DNA from: Sphaerisporangium melleum | GTDB lineage: Bacteria > Actinomycetota > Actinomycetes > Streptosporangiales > Streptosporangiaceae | Assembly (NCBI RefSeq): GCF_014646695.1 | Contig: NZ_BMNT01000008.1 | Coordinates: forward strand, 67,370 to 131,369 | Direction of reading: 5' to 3' | Length of the DNA stretch: 64,000 nucleotides | In this document: positions 7,988 through 16,267 of the stretch, in pieces | How the letters are laid out: each line of letters starts with the position of its first letter | Position numbering within the stretch: position 1 is the stretch's first letter | Made by a program: the position numbers and the translations under genes | The notes under the pieces: model-generated | What the model saw: only the letters and a program-made list of their open reading frames with translations | Told to the model about the DNA's origin: nothing | Database searches by the model: none

Positions 7988-9166
7988 GTGACAGTGGACG
8001 AGACGGCGGTCGAGGAGCGGGTCCGCGCGTTCCTCGCGCGGCACGACCCGGCGGCCACCCCGCCGCTCGACTTCCTGCGGGCGCGGTTCGACGCCGGGCT
8101 GGCCTGGGTGCACTTCCCCGAGGGCCTCGGCGGGCTCGGCGCGCCGCGCGAGCTGCAGAGCGTGGTCGAGCGCGCGCTCACCGGCACGCCGCAGCACGAC
8201 GTCGGCCGGCTGGCCATCGGGCTCGGCATGGCGGCGCCCACGATCCTCGCCTTCGGCACCGAGGAGCAGAAGAGACGCTTCCTGCGGCCGCTGTGGACCG
8301 GCGAGGAGGTCTGGTGCCAGCTCTTCAGTGAGCCGGGCGCCGGGTCCGACCTCGCCACCCTGGCCACCCGCGCCGTACGCGACGGGGACGAGTGGGTCGT
8401 GGACGGGCAGAAGGTGTGGACCTCCGGCGCCCACTTCGCCCGCTGGGCCATCCTCGTCGCCCGCACCGACCCCGACGTCCCCAAGCACCAGGGCCTGACG
8501 TACTTCGTGTGCGACATGCGCGCCCCCGGCGTGGAGGTGCGCCCGCTGCGGCAGATCACCGGTGAGGCCGAGTTCAACGAGGTGTTCCTCACCGGGGTGC
8601 GGCTGCCCGACGACCTGAGGCTGGGCGCGGTGGGCGACGGCTGGCGGGTCGCCCAGGCCACGCTCATGAACGAGCGGGTCGCGATCGGCGGCGCGCCCGG
8701 GCGGCGCGGCGGCGGGATGCTGGCCGAGATCACCGAGACCTGGCGGAACCGGCCGGAGCTGCGCACCCACGACCTGCACCGGCGCCTGCTCGACCTGTGG
8801 GTCGAGGCCGAGGTCACCCGGCTCGCCGGGGCGCGGCTGCGTGAGCAGCTCGCCGCCGGGGCTCCGGGACCGGAGGGCTCGGGGGTGAAGCTCGCCTTCG
8901 CCCGCCTGAACCAGGCGCTGTCCGGCCTGGAGGTCGAGATGCGCCGGGAGGAGGGCCTGCTGTACGACGACTGGACCTTCCGCCGCTCGGAGTCGGTGGA
9001 CTTCTTCGGCCGGGGCCCCGGCTACCGCTACCTGCGCGCCAAGGGGAACTCGATCGAGGGCGGCACCTCCGAGATCCTGCGCAACATCATCGCCGAACGG
9101 GTGCTCGGCCTGCCCGCCGAGCCCCGCGCCGACAAGAACGTCCCCTGGAAGGACCTGCCGCGATGA
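7988..9166 (+). CDS. Acyl-CoA dehydrogenase, large-type subunit of a pair
   Basis: A 392-aa flavoprotein. It carries the ACAD middle-domain motif QLFSEPGAGSDLATLA, a WVVDGQKVWTSGAH strand and the C-terminal GNSIEGGTSEILRNIIAERVLGLP, a strong FadE signature. The GTG at 7988 is preceded by GAAGGGA. Its end overlaps the next ACAD gene by ATGA. Such overlapping unequal pairs in actinobacteria form alpha2beta2 heterotetramers in sterol side-chain and related CoA degradation; that assembly is inferred here. It is separated from the preceding ACAD by 150 bp. Confidence 0.9.
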   Translation: MTVDETAVEERVRAFLARHDPAATPPLDFLRARFDAGLAWVHFPEGLGGLGAPRELQSVVERALTGTPQHDVGRLAIGLGMAAPTILAFGTEEQKRRFLRPLWTGEEVWCQLFSEPGAGSDLATLATRAVRDGDEWVVDGQKVWTSGAHFARWAILVARTDPDVPKHQGLTYFVCDMRAPGVEVRPLRQITGEAEFNEVFLTGVRLPDDLRLGAVGDGWRVAQATLMNERVAIGGAPGRRGGGMLAEITETWRNRPELRTHDLHRRLLDLWVEAEVTRLAGARLREQLAAGAPGPEGSGVKLAFARLNQALSGLEVEMRREEGLLYDDWTFRRSESVDFFGRGPGYRYLRAKGNSIEGGTSEILRNIIAERVLGLPAEPRADKNVPWKDLPR

Positions 9167-10290
9167 CCCTGCTGTACTCCGAGGTCGAGGAGGAGCTGCG
9201 CGCCGCCGTCCGCGACCTGCTGGCCGACCGGTGCCCGCCCGCGGCCGTGCTCGCCGGGGCCGAGAGCGCCCCGGGGCGCGACGCCGAGCTGTGGAAGGCC
9301 CTGGCCCGGGACATCGGCGCGGCCGGGCTGCTGATCCCCGAGGACCTCGGCGGCGCGGGGGCCTCGGCGCGCGAGGCGGCGGTCGTGCTGGAGGAGCTCG
9401 GCCGTGCGGTCGCCCCGGTGCCCTTCCTCACCAGCGCCGTCATGGCGACGTGGGCGCTGGTGCGCTGCGGCGGGGACGCCGCCCGCGAGCTGCTCGGCGA
9501 ACTGGCCGTCGGCGAGACCACGGCCGCCCTCGCCGTCTCGCTGGCCACCTCGCCGTACGCCCTGAGCACCCCGCCGGCCGCCGTGCGGGCCGAGGCAGGG
9601 CGGCTGACCGGACGGGTCACGGCCGTGGCGGGAGCCGACGCCGCGGACCTGCTGATCGTCCCCGCCTCCGGTGCGCTGTACGCCGTGGACGCCGCCGACG
9701 CGGTCGTCGAGGTGGTCACCTCGCTGGACCTGACCCGGCCGGTGGCCATGGTGACCTTCGACGGCACGCCGGGCCGGCCGGTCGGCGCCGACCTCGCGCC
9801 GCTGCGCGCGGCGCTAGCGATGGGGGCCGGGTTGCTGGCGTCCGAGCAGCTCGGGCTGGCCGAGTGGTGCCTGGCCACGACTCTGGCCCACGTGAAGGAA
9901 CGTCATCAGTTCGCCCGGCCGATCGGCTCGTTCCAGGCGCTGAAGCACCGGCTCGCCGATCTGTGGATGGAGATCGTCCAGGCCCGGGCGGCGGCGCGCG
10001 GCGCGGCCGACGCCCTGGCGAGGACGCCGGGTGCCGGGGCCGCCGACGAGGGCGGCGCGGGGGAGGTCGCGCTGGCGGTGGCGGTCGCGCAGGCGTGGTG
10101 CGGGACGGCCGCCGTGCACGCGGCGGAGGAGTGCCTGCAACTGCACGGCGGTATCGGGATGACCTGGGAGCACCCGCTGCACCTGTACCTGAAGCGCGCG
10201 AAGGCCGACGAGATCGCGCTCGGCACGCCCGGCGACCACCGCGACGCCCTCGCCGACCTCGCCGATCTGCCCGCCCCGCTCCCCGCCTGA
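9163..10290 (+). CDS. Acyl-CoA dehydrogenase, small-type subunit of a pair
   Basis: A 375-aa ACAD that starts in an ATGA overlap with the previous gene. The N-terminal domain is clear (DIGAAGLLIPEDLGGAGAS) and the C-terminal domain has KERHQFARPIGSFQALKHRLAD and QLHGGIGMTWEHPLHLYLKR, but the middle beta domain is diverged and lacks the usual T-EPxAGSD motif. Loss of that motif in one member is typical of heteromeric FadE pairs. It ends 16 nt from the convergent TetR gene. Confidence 0.9.
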   Translation: MTLLYSEVEEELRAAVRDLLADRCPPAAVLAGAESAPGRDAELWKALARDIGAAGLLIPEDLGGAGASAREAAVVLEELGRAVAPVPFLTSAVMATWALVRCGGDAARELLGELAVGETTAALAVSLATSPYALSTPPAAVRAEAGRLTGRVTAVAGADAADLLIVPASGALYAVDAADAVVEVVTSLDLTRPVAMVTFDGTPGRPVGADLAPLRAALAMGAGLLASEQLGLAEWCLATTLAHVKERHQFARPIGSFQALKHRLADLWMEIVQARAAARGAADALARTPGAGAADEGGAGEVALAVAVAQAWCGTAAVHAAEECLQLHGGIGMTWEHPLHLYLKRAKADEIALGTPGDHRDALADLADLPAPLPA

Positions 10291-10306
10291 GCCGGCCTGG
10301 TCGCCG

Positions 10307-10981
10307 TCAGGGGCGCAGAGAGGCGAGCAGGAGGTCGGCGAAGTGGCGGCCGACCTCCGCGCCCGCCAGCGGACCGTCGGTGTGGTACCAGCTCCCGAGG
10401 TGGTGGACCGAGCCGAAGAAGTAGTCGACGACGAGGTCGGCGGGCACGTCGTCGCGGAAGACGCCGGCCCGCTGCCCCTCGGTGAGCAGGTCGCGGAAGC
10501 GCTCGTGGTAGCGGCGCCGCTCGGCCCGCACGGCTTTGCGGGTCTCCGGGGCGAGCTGGTGCATCGACCGGAAGAAGATCTTCGAGTCGTCGAGGTTCTC
10601 CACCGAGGTGGCGACCACGTCGGCGGCGGCCGCGTGCACCCGCTCGGCGACCGGCCCCGGCGCGTCGGCGAACCGGTCGAGCCGCTCCATCTGCAGCCGC
10701 AGTACGCGGGCGTAGATCTCCTTAAGCAGATCATCCTTGGAGCCGAAATAGTGGTACATCGCCCCTTTGGTCACCCCAGCGGCGCCGACGATCTCCTGCA
10801 CCGAGGTGTTCTCGAAGCCCTTCTCGGCGAACAGCCGGGTCGCCTCGGCGAGCAGCCGCCGCCGGACCGGCTCGTCCGCCCGGGCGCCCCCGGCCCTGCC
10901 TTCGCCCGGCCCGCCCGTCCCGGTGCCGTCGGCCGGGGCGTCGTCCGTGGTGGCCGGCCGCCGGGCCCCGTTGCGCGCCAT
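10307..10981 (-). CDS. TetR-family regulator of the acyl-CoA operon
   Basis: A 224-aa TetR protein with a basic disordered leader of about 37 residues and then the HTH (EATRLFAEKGFENTSVQEIVGAAGVTKGAMYHYF, recognition helix at the end of that stretch). The ATG at 10981 has AGGGGAGG 9 nt upstream. The promoter region holds a perfect ACCGAC-TG-GTCGGT palindrome, and a near-copy precedes the phosphotransferase-ACAD operon that ends 16 nt from this gene. It therefore very likely represses both itself and that operon, with an acyl-CoA as probable inducer, as in other FadR/TetR systems (inferred). Confidence 0.9.
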   Translation of the reverse strand: MARNGARRPATTDDAPADGTGTGGPGEGRAGGARADEPVRRRLLAEATRLFAEKGFENTSVQEIVGAAGVTKGAMYHYFGSKDDLLKEIYARVLRLQMERLDRFADAPGPVAERVHAAAADVVATSVENLDDSKIFFRSMHQLAPETRKAVRAERRRYHERFRDLLTEGQRAGVFRDDVPADLVVDYFFGSVHHLGSWYHTDGPLAGAEVGRHFADLLLASLRP

Positions 10982-11018
10982 TTCGGACGCCTCCCCTGTA
11001 TCGCGATGCCAGCAGCAT

Positions 11019-11032
11019 ACCGACTGGTCGGT
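11019..11032. promoter_or_regulatory. TetR autoregulatory operator
   Basis: ACCGACTGGTCGGT has two perfect 6-bp arms around a TG centre and sits 37 nt upstream of the TetR ATG. It matches the sequence at 5545-5558 at 12 of 14 positions. Confidence 0.8.
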
Positions 11033-11206
11033 TAACGCTCTGTGACATCGCGCCTTCCGGAGTGCCCACTTGCCCCCGGAATCGGGATTCTCACCGGCCC
11101 GCGCTGTGGCGTGGAGGGGGTTGTTCCGTAACCTTGGACAAGTTGGAGCCCCGGATTGGGTATTCCACAACGTAGTCGACTGAGCCCGAAATCGTGGGGG
11201 TTTCCG

Positions 11207-11971
11207 GTGCCCAATGGTTCCATCTACGTACCGCCTGACGACAAGTTCAAGTGGGGCTCGCCATCGGTGATGTACGAGCTCCGATGGCGGGAGACCAGGT
11301 CCGAGCGCCGTCGCCGCCGTCACTTCATGGCGGGCGCGGGCGCGATCCTGATCTTCGCCCTCGCCCTCTACCGTGGCGCCCCGCTGCCCTTCCTCTTCGG
11401 CATCGTGGGCGGCGGGCTGGTCTGGGGCGCCGACGCGGTCATCTCCTGGCGCATGTTCGAGGCCACCGCGGTCTGGCGCGGCAAGCGCAGCGGCGCGGTC
11501 CGCACCGGGCGGCTGCTCCGGCGCAGCCTGCGCAAGCACGGGTACCGCGTCCTGGACGGGCGGGCCGTCCCCGGCAAGGCGTCCATCGACCACCTGGTGA
11601 TCGGGCCGGGCGGCGTGTACATCGTGGACAACGAGGCGTGGTCCCCCGACACCGACATCGCGGCCTATGGCGGCCGGCTCTTCCTGGGAGAGAAGTACGG
11701 CTCGAAGGTGGCCAAGGAACTCGTGGACGCCGCCGCGGCCATGGGTGAGCTCCTGAGCCGCGAGTCCGGCGTCCCGGTCGAGATCTCCCCGCTGCTGGCG
11801 GTGCACGGCGGGCGTCTGCGGGGCCCGTTCGTCTCCGCCGAAGGGCTGATCCTGTTCCTGCCGCGCAAGGCCGCGAGGTACATCCTGGGCGACGCGCACG
11901 CCGACCTGAACGAGGAACAGGTGGAGGTGCTCGCCCGTACCGCGGCGCGCATCCTCCGCCGGATGAGCTGA
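11207..11971 (+). CDS. NERD-domain (nuclease-related) membrane protein
   Basis: About 254 residues. Two hydrophobic segments (about residues 43-74) follow a basic stretch, then comes a NERD domain: GYRVLDGRAVPGKASIDHLVIGPGGVYIVDNEAW, in which the Asp of IDHLVIGP and the downstream acidic residue correspond to the nuclease core. NERD proteins are thought to process nucleic acid, but activity is rarely shown. The GTG at 11207 is preferred because a G-rich stretch (GTGGGGG) lies about 7 nt upstream; an in-frame ATG at 11156 is an alternative. It is a single-gene unit before a tRNA. Confidence 0.8.
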   Translation: MPNGSIYVPPDDKFKWGSPSVMYELRWRETRSERRRRRHFMAGAGAILIFALALYRGAPLPFLFGIVGGGLVWGADAVISWRMFEATAVWRGKRSGAVRTGRLLRRSLRKHGYRVLDGRAVPGKASIDHLVIGPGGVYIVDNEAWSPDTDIAAYGGRLFLGEKYGSKVAKELVDAAAAMGELLSRESGVPVEISPLLAVHGGRLRGPFVSAEGLILFLPRKAARYILGDAHADLNEEQVEVLARTAARILRRMS

Positions 11972-12076
11972 ACTCCGTCCGGCGTCCACGAGAGGCCGGA
12001 CGGCGTCCTGCGGCCACCCGACCGCCTAAGCGGTACGAAGTGGGACGGAGAGTGCGCTAATCTTGTCGTGCTTCCA

Positions 12077-12150
12077 GCGCCGCTAGCTCAGTTGGTTAGA
12101 GCAGCTGACTCTTAATCAGCGGGTCCGGGGTTCGAGTCCCTGGCGGCGCA
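12077..12150 (+). tRNA. tRNA-Lys (anticodon CUU)
   Basis: A complete cloverleaf: a 7-bp acceptor stem GCGCCGC/GCGGCGC, the D-arm TAGCTCAGTTGGTTAGAGCA, an anticodon stem GCTGA/TCAGC around CTCTTAA (anticodon CTT), and a T-arm with GGTTCGAGTCC. The discriminator base is A and CCA is not encoded, as in most actinobacterial tRNA genes. Confidence 0.97.
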
Positions 12151-12158
12151 CGGCAACC

Positions 12159-12196
12159 GGCAGGGCGTCCATGATCGAGATCATGGACGCCCTGCC
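12159..12196 (+). terminator. Intrinsic terminator of tRNA-Lys
   Basis: A 17-bp perfect stem (left arm GGCAGGGCGTCCATGAT) closes a CGAG tetraloop and is followed by CGTTTTC. It begins 9 nt after the tRNA. This is one of the few hairpins in the window followed by a clear T-tract. Confidence 0.9.
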
Positions 12197-12258
12197 CGTT
12201 TTCAGAGGGAAGCCCAGTGGCGGTCCACTGCCCAGAGGACCCCATCACGACCGGTTGA

Positions 12259-12480
12259 TCCCCACTCGCCCACCGACGCGACAGTGACATTCACGGACCG
12301 GACACCGTACGCATCCTGTTCGCCTTCGATCCATGGAGGTCCAGCATCCTCCTGGTGGCCGCTGACAAGGCCGGTCGGTGGAATGAATGGTACGAAGAGG
12401 CGGTCCCGTTAGCCGAGAAGCGATACGGGATCTATCTGCGGTCCCGTGCGGAAGAGGAAGAGGAGGGAGACGGACGATGA
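12259..12480 (+). pseudogene. 5'-truncated HigB/RelE-type toxin remnant
   Basis: After an in-frame TGA at 12256-12258 the frame stays open for 73 codons without an ATG or GTG start. It encodes VRILFAFDPWRSSILLVA, DKAGRWNEWYEEAVPLAEKR and a short acidic tail, which matches the C-terminal half of phage-derived Gp49/HigB-like toxins. The N-terminal half is absent; the region upstream is the tRNA-Lys terminator and a short spacer. The stop overlaps the antitoxin ATG (ATGA), the normal coupling of such pairs. The toxin is therefore most likely dead. Confidence 0.75.
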
Positions 12481-12794
12481 GCGGTTATTCGCGATGGAGC
12501 GACATCCGGGCCGAGCATGTCGAGCGAGCAGGCGGGGAAGCCGCTGTGGCCGAAGGCAAAGGCGAACTCCTCGCCGAAGTACTCGGACATCGACTCGCGG
12601 AAATCCGCCGGACCCGCGGCCTCACCCAGGAACAGGTCGCCGAACGGATGGGGGTGACCAAGGGGCGGGTCTCCCAGATCGAACCGGGCAAGATCTCCGG
12701 ACAGGAAGTACTCGCACGCTACGCCGCCGCTATCGGCGGACGCCTTCACCAGGCCATCTACTTCGACAACGGTGACATCACCGCAATCGCTTGA
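12477..12794 (+). CDS. XRE-family antitoxin (HigA-like), orphaned
   Basis: A 105-aa protein. The HTH spans about residues 38-90 (LGHRLAEIRRTRGLTQEQVA, MGVTKGRVSQIEPGK) and is followed by a short beta tail (GGRLHQAIYFDNGDITAIA) typical of HigA-type antitoxins. The ATG overlaps the end of a truncated toxin frame. Because the toxin half is broken, it may survive as a plain DNA-binding regulator. The N-terminal 30 residues are charged. Confidence 0.85.
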   Translation: MSGYSRWSDIRAEHVERAGGEAAVAEGKGELLAEVLGHRLAEIRRTRGLTQEQVAERMGVTKGRVSQIEPGKISGQEVLARYAAAIGGRLHQAIYFDNGDITAIA

Positions 12795-12945
12795 CCGCGA
12801 GCACCCCACTGTTGACGGCCCGAGGAAGCGGTGCGGCGTGGCCGCGAGATCGAAACGAGGTTCCGCCGCCTACGTACGTGCAGGCTCACCCCGAGCCCAG
12901 GGCGATCGGGGCGCGCCTGGGCTTTGTCGGCGGGCGTCGGCCGGG

Positions 12946-13743
12946 TCAGGCGGCGGCGGAGGAGGCGCTGGTGGAGAGGAACTCCAGCAGGACGCGGTTG
13001 ACCTCCGCCGGGTGGGTCAGCGCCGGAGTGTGCGCGGCGCCGCTGATCACCCGCACGGGGGTGGCGGCGGGCAGGCGCTCGGCGAGCAGGTCCATGCGGT
13101 CCCGGGGCAGCGAGCGGTCCTCTGAGCCCCACATCAGCAGGACGGGGCAGGTGATCTCGGCCAGCCGGTCGCTGACGTCGTCGCGCTCCAGCAGGCAGCC
13201 GGCCGCGGCGCCCAGCGGCAGTACGACGTGCTTCCACCGCTCACGCCACTCGTCGGCGTGCGGGTCGTCGCCGATGATCTGCCGCGAGAGCGGGATCAGC
13301 AGGTCGTCGATGGGGCCGTGCTCGGCGAGGGCCGCGAACATCTGCCCGTAGCCCGCCTTGTCGGCCGGGTCGCACGGCGTGGCCTCGGTGTCGGACAGGA
13401 TCAGGGCGCTGACGCGTTCGGGCGCGAGGAGCGCCGTGCGCAGCGCGATGAACCCGCCCTGTGAGATGCCGCCGACGGTGGCCCGGGGCAGGCCGAGGTG
13501 GTCCATGAGGCCGAGGACGTCGCGGGCCTGGTCCCAGTACGTGCAGGGCTCGCCGTCGTCGGCGGTGGCGCCGTGCCCGCGCGCGTCCCAGGCGATGACC
13601 CGCCATCGCGGATGCAGCGCCTCGGCCTGGGCCGCGAAAACCGAATGGTCGGTGAAGTAGCCGTGGCCGAGGATGACGGGGTGCCCGTCGCCTCCGGTGT
13701 CGGAGTAGCCGAGATGCCGCCCATTGACGTACGCGATGGCCAA
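12946..13743 (-). CDS. Alpha/beta hydrolase
   Basis: A 265-aa alpha/beta hydrolase with the oxyanion strand VILGHGYFTDHSVF, the nucleophile elbow GISQGG (Ser at about residue 94), an acid in WGSEDRSLP (about 208) and the catalytic His in SGAAHTPALTHP (about 237). Length and motif order match the epoxide hydrolase/esterase group. It lies downstream of menB on the same strand with a 170-bp gap containing a strong hairpin, so a shared transcript is not assured. It could be an esterase; a menaquinone role is not supported by the sequence. Confidence 0.85.
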   Translation of the reverse strand: MAIAYVNGRHLGYSDTGGDGHPVILGHGYFTDHSVFAAQAEALHPRWRVIAWDARGHGATADDGEPCTYWDQARDVLGLMDHLGLPRATVGGISQGGFIALRTALLAPERVSALILSDTEATPCDPADKAGYGQMFAALAEHGPIDDLLIPLSRQIIGDDPHADEWRERWKHVVLPLGAAAGCLLERDDVSDRLAEITCPVLLMWGSEDRSLPRDRMDLLAERLPAATPVRVISGAAHTPALTHPAEVNRVLLEFLSTSASSAAA

Positions 13744-13870
13744 AGTGACTCCTAGAGAGTGGTGACGATCTCACGCCCCGGCGCGCGCGACGGCCGCGTG
13801 GGGAGACAGGAGGAGACAGGGGGACGGACGGAGACGGAAAGGCCCGGAGCGGGACGGGAACGCCGCGGGC

Positions 13871-13896
13871 GCCGCGCGGGCGCGGGCCCGCGCGGC
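13871..13896 (-). terminator. GC-only hairpin after menB
   Basis: An 11-bp perfect stem (GCCGCGCGGGC) with a 4-nt loop lies about 18 nt beyond the menB stop. There is no T-run, as is usual for many actinomycete hairpins. Confidence 0.5.
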
Positions 13897-13913
13897 GTGC
13901 CCGTGGTGCCGGG

Positions 13914-14837
13914 TCAGTAGTAGTAGGGGAAGGACTCCCAGTTCGGCGGGCGCTTCTCCAGGAAGGCGTCCCGGCCCTCCACCGCCTCGTCGGTCATGTA
14001 CGCCAGCCGGGTCGCCTCGCCCGCGAACACCTGCTGCCCGACCAGGCCGTCGTCCACGAGGTTGAAGGCGAACTTCAGCATGCGCTGCGCCTGGGGCGAC
14101 TTGCCGATGATCTTCCAGCCCCAGTCGAGGGCGGTCGTCTCCAGGTCGGCGTGCGGCACGACGCGGTTGACCGCGCCCATGGCGTGCATCTCGGCCGCGG
14201 TGTAGTCCTCGCCGAGGAAGAAGATCTCCCGGGCGAACTTCTGGCCGGTCATCCGGGCGAGATAGGCCGAGCCGTAGCCCGCGTCGAACGAGCCGACGTC
14301 GGCGTCGGTCTGCTTGAACCTGGCGTGCTCGGCCGAGGCCAGCGTCAGGTCGCAGACCACGTGCAGGGAGTGCCCGCCGCCCGCGGCCCACCCGGGCACG
14401 ACGGCGATCACGACCTTCGGCATCGTGCGGATCAGCCGCTGCACCTCGAGGATGTGCAGCCGGCCCGCACGCGCCGGGTCGATGGTGTCGGACGTCTCAC
14501 CGCTGGCGTACTGGTACCCCGAGCGCCCGCGGATGCGCTGGTCGCCGCCCGAGCAGAAGGCCCAGCCGCCGTCCTTGGGGGAGGGGCCGTTCCCGGTCAG
14601 CAGCACACAGCCCACGTCGGAGCTCATCCGTGCGTGGTCCAGGGCGCGGTACAACTCGTCCACGGTGTGCGGCCGGAAGGCGTTGCGGACCTCCGGCCGG
14701 TCGAACGCGATGCGCACGACGCGCTTGCCGTGCCGGGTCTCCACCGAGCGGTGGTAGGTGATGTCGGTGAAGTCGAACCCCTTGACCTCGTCCCACGCGA
14801 GCGGATCGAACAGCTCAGAAACCTTGACGTTTGACAC
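13914..14837 (-). CDS. menB: 1,4-dihydroxy-2-naphthoyl-CoA synthase (MenB)
   Basis: A 307-aa crotonase-fold enzyme that closes the second ring of o-succinylbenzoyl-CoA in classical menaquinone synthesis. Diagnostic features are the EVRNAFRPHTVDELYRALDHA region, the loop AFCSGGDQRIRGRSGY, the oxyanion helix VPGWAAGGGHSLHVVCDLTLA, the active-site DVGSFDAGYGSAYLARMTG and the C-terminal WESFPYYY. The GTG start lacks a Shine-Dalgarno, and a TATTCT box lies 6 nt upstream, which suggests a leaderless mRNA. No other men gene is in the window. Its presence implies the o-succinylbenzoate route rather than the futalosine route. Confidence 0.96.
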   Translation of the reverse strand: MSNVKVSELFDPLAWDEVKGFDFTDITYHRSVETRHGKRVVRIAFDRPEVRNAFRPHTVDELYRALDHARMSSDVGCVLLTGNGPSPKDGGWAFCSGGDQRIRGRSGYQYASGETSDTIDPARAGRLHILEVQRLIRTMPKVVIAVVPGWAAGGGHSLHVVCDLTLASAEHARFKQTDADVGSFDAGYGSAYLARMTGQKFAREIFFLGEDYTAAEMHAMGAVNRVVPHADLETTALDWGWKIIGKSPQAQRMLKFAFNLVDDGLVGQQVFAGEATRLAYMTDEAVEGRDAFLEKRPPNWESFPYYY

Positions 14838-14843
14838 GACAGC

Positions 14844-14849
14844 AGAATA
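14844..14849 (-). promoter_or_regulatory. Probable -10 box of leaderless menB
   Basis: On the minus strand TATTCT ends 6 nt before the GTG start at 14837. With no Shine-Dalgarno present, transcription starting on the G of GTG is the simplest reading. Confidence 0.5.
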
Positions 14850-14922
14850 ACGATTTCGCGGAGGCCGACCAAATCACACCATTCGTAACCGTATGTCGGC
14901 TAAAAGGGCTGAGACGGTGGAT

Positions 14923-15723
14923 CTAGCGGTGTTCTTTGCTCTCATGCCGCGACCCGATATAGAGCTGAACGCCCCGTGTCGGATCGGGATGGCGGTACAC
15001 GTTGGCCAGCAGGGTCAGCTCCTCGCCGGTGTCCAGGTCGCGCACCCGCATGTACGGCGTGTGCCGGCCCATCAAGATCTCCTGCCGGCGCCACATGTTC
15101 ACGAAATCGGAGAACCGCGACAGTTCCGCAAGGACGTTCGGGAAGGACGGGTCATCGGCCCGCTGGACCATGTGCGTGCGCAGCCAGGCGACCGTCAGCC
15201 GCGCCTCGACCTCCCACTCGATCATGATCTTCCGTGACTCGGGGACGGCGAAGAACCAGATGAGCACGTTGCCCACCTCGTCCAGCCGCCGGTAGATGCG
15301 GCTGTACTCCCCGTTGCCGTATAGCACCCACCACGCGTCGTCGACCCAGCCGGCGAGGTTCGGGCGCAGTGCCTCGATGTGCTCGCGCTCCTCGGCGGTG
15401 ATCTCCGGGCGCGGCCCGGGGGCGGCCCCGCCGACCGGCCTGGCCTGGGTGTAGGCCACCAGGTCGTGCATGTGCTTCCTGACCACCGCGTTCACCTCGA
15501 GCGCGGTGGCGAGCTGGTCCACCACCTCTGGGGAGGGGTGGATGTTGCGTTCCTGTTCGAGCTTGGTCAGGTAGCTCTGGCTGATGCCGGTCGCGACGGC
15601 GAGCTTCTCGCGGCTGAGTGGTTGCCGGCGGGCCGGCGGGCCGGGGGAGAAGCCGGGAGCGGTGGGCGACGACCTCAGGTGGCGCACATATTCCCCGAAC
15701 GAAGGGGGCTGGACGCTGCTCAT
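14923..15723 (-). CDS. XRE regulator with MmyB-like ligand domain
   Basis: A 266-aa regulator. The HTH spans about residues 30-90 (LSREKLAVATGISQSYLTKLEQERNIHPSP is the core) and a C-terminal MmyB-type PAS-like domain spans about 105-260 (LAGWVDDAWWVLYGNGEYSR, then SRFSDFVNMWRRQEI, ending LYIGSRHESKEHR). In this family the C-terminal domain binds small hydrophobic ligands such as fatty acids, and the regulator often controls a divergent redox enzyme. Here the divergent neighbour, 540 bp away, is a DUF574 methyltransferase. Its own target is unknown. Confidence 0.88.
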   Translation of the reverse strand: MSSVQPPSFGEYVRHLRSSPTAPGFSPGPPARRQPLSREKLAVATGISQSYLTKLEQERNIHPSPEVVDQLATALEVNAVVRKHMHDLVAYTQARPVGGAAPGPRPEITAEEREHIEALRPNLAGWVDDAWWVLYGNGEYSRIYRRLDEVGNVLIWFFAVPESRKIMIEWEVEARLTVAWLRTHMVQRADDPSFPNVLAELSRFSDFVNMWRRQEILMGRHTPYMRVRDLDTGEELTLLANVYRHPDPTRGVQLYIGSRHESKEHR

Positions 15724-16267
15724 GCTGCCATAGCGTATAGATCGCCGCTTATGTCGGCGAAACGGAATTGAAGCACCGATTGCGACATGTGCGGGAGATG
15801 TCGTGCACTCCCGGAGAAGCGCGACGCGGGCCGGAGATTCAACCGGGATACCGCCCTATTGAATGTCGTTCGGTGACCGTGAGTGGTCGTCGGATCGCCG
15901 AAATCCGGCTGACCTCGCGATCGGCCGATCACGGACCGCGTCCGCTGTCCCTGTCAGGGGTAGCCATGTCGGGGATAGCAGCCAAAATCCTACTTGTCGA
16001 CCTAAAGGACGAATGGGGAACATGTCGGATATTGCGGGGGCGTTGTGGGCCCGTCGGCGCTGGATCGGTGGACGTCACCGCTCAGCGGGCACACAACTCC
16101 CCGGCGACGCACGTTTCCCGCGCGACGTCATCGAGGTTTCCGTCCGCGGTCGCCCGGCGCGGCCGCTCAATAGATTCCTGGCCGAATCGCAGGAAAGAGG
16201 TAATCCGTTAGTGCCGACGGGGGAAGGAGTCCGGCGGTGACGGCTCCGTACATCGACGGAGGAAATC
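15724..16267. other. Gene-free divergent promoter region
   Basis: About 540 bp between the divergent MmyB-type regulator and the DUF574 methyltransferase. Base composition is clearly lower in GC than in the flanking genes. Open frames in it have no recognisable motif, no good ribosome site and no usual codon pattern, so I call no gene. It ends with GGAGGAAATC, the ribosome site of the methyltransferase. Confidence 0.5.

Noticed and set aside
15863-16240. Possible 125-aa gene in the XRE-methyltransferase gap
   Set aside because: No ribosome site, low-quality codon pattern and no motif; the stretch is better explained as promoter DNA.
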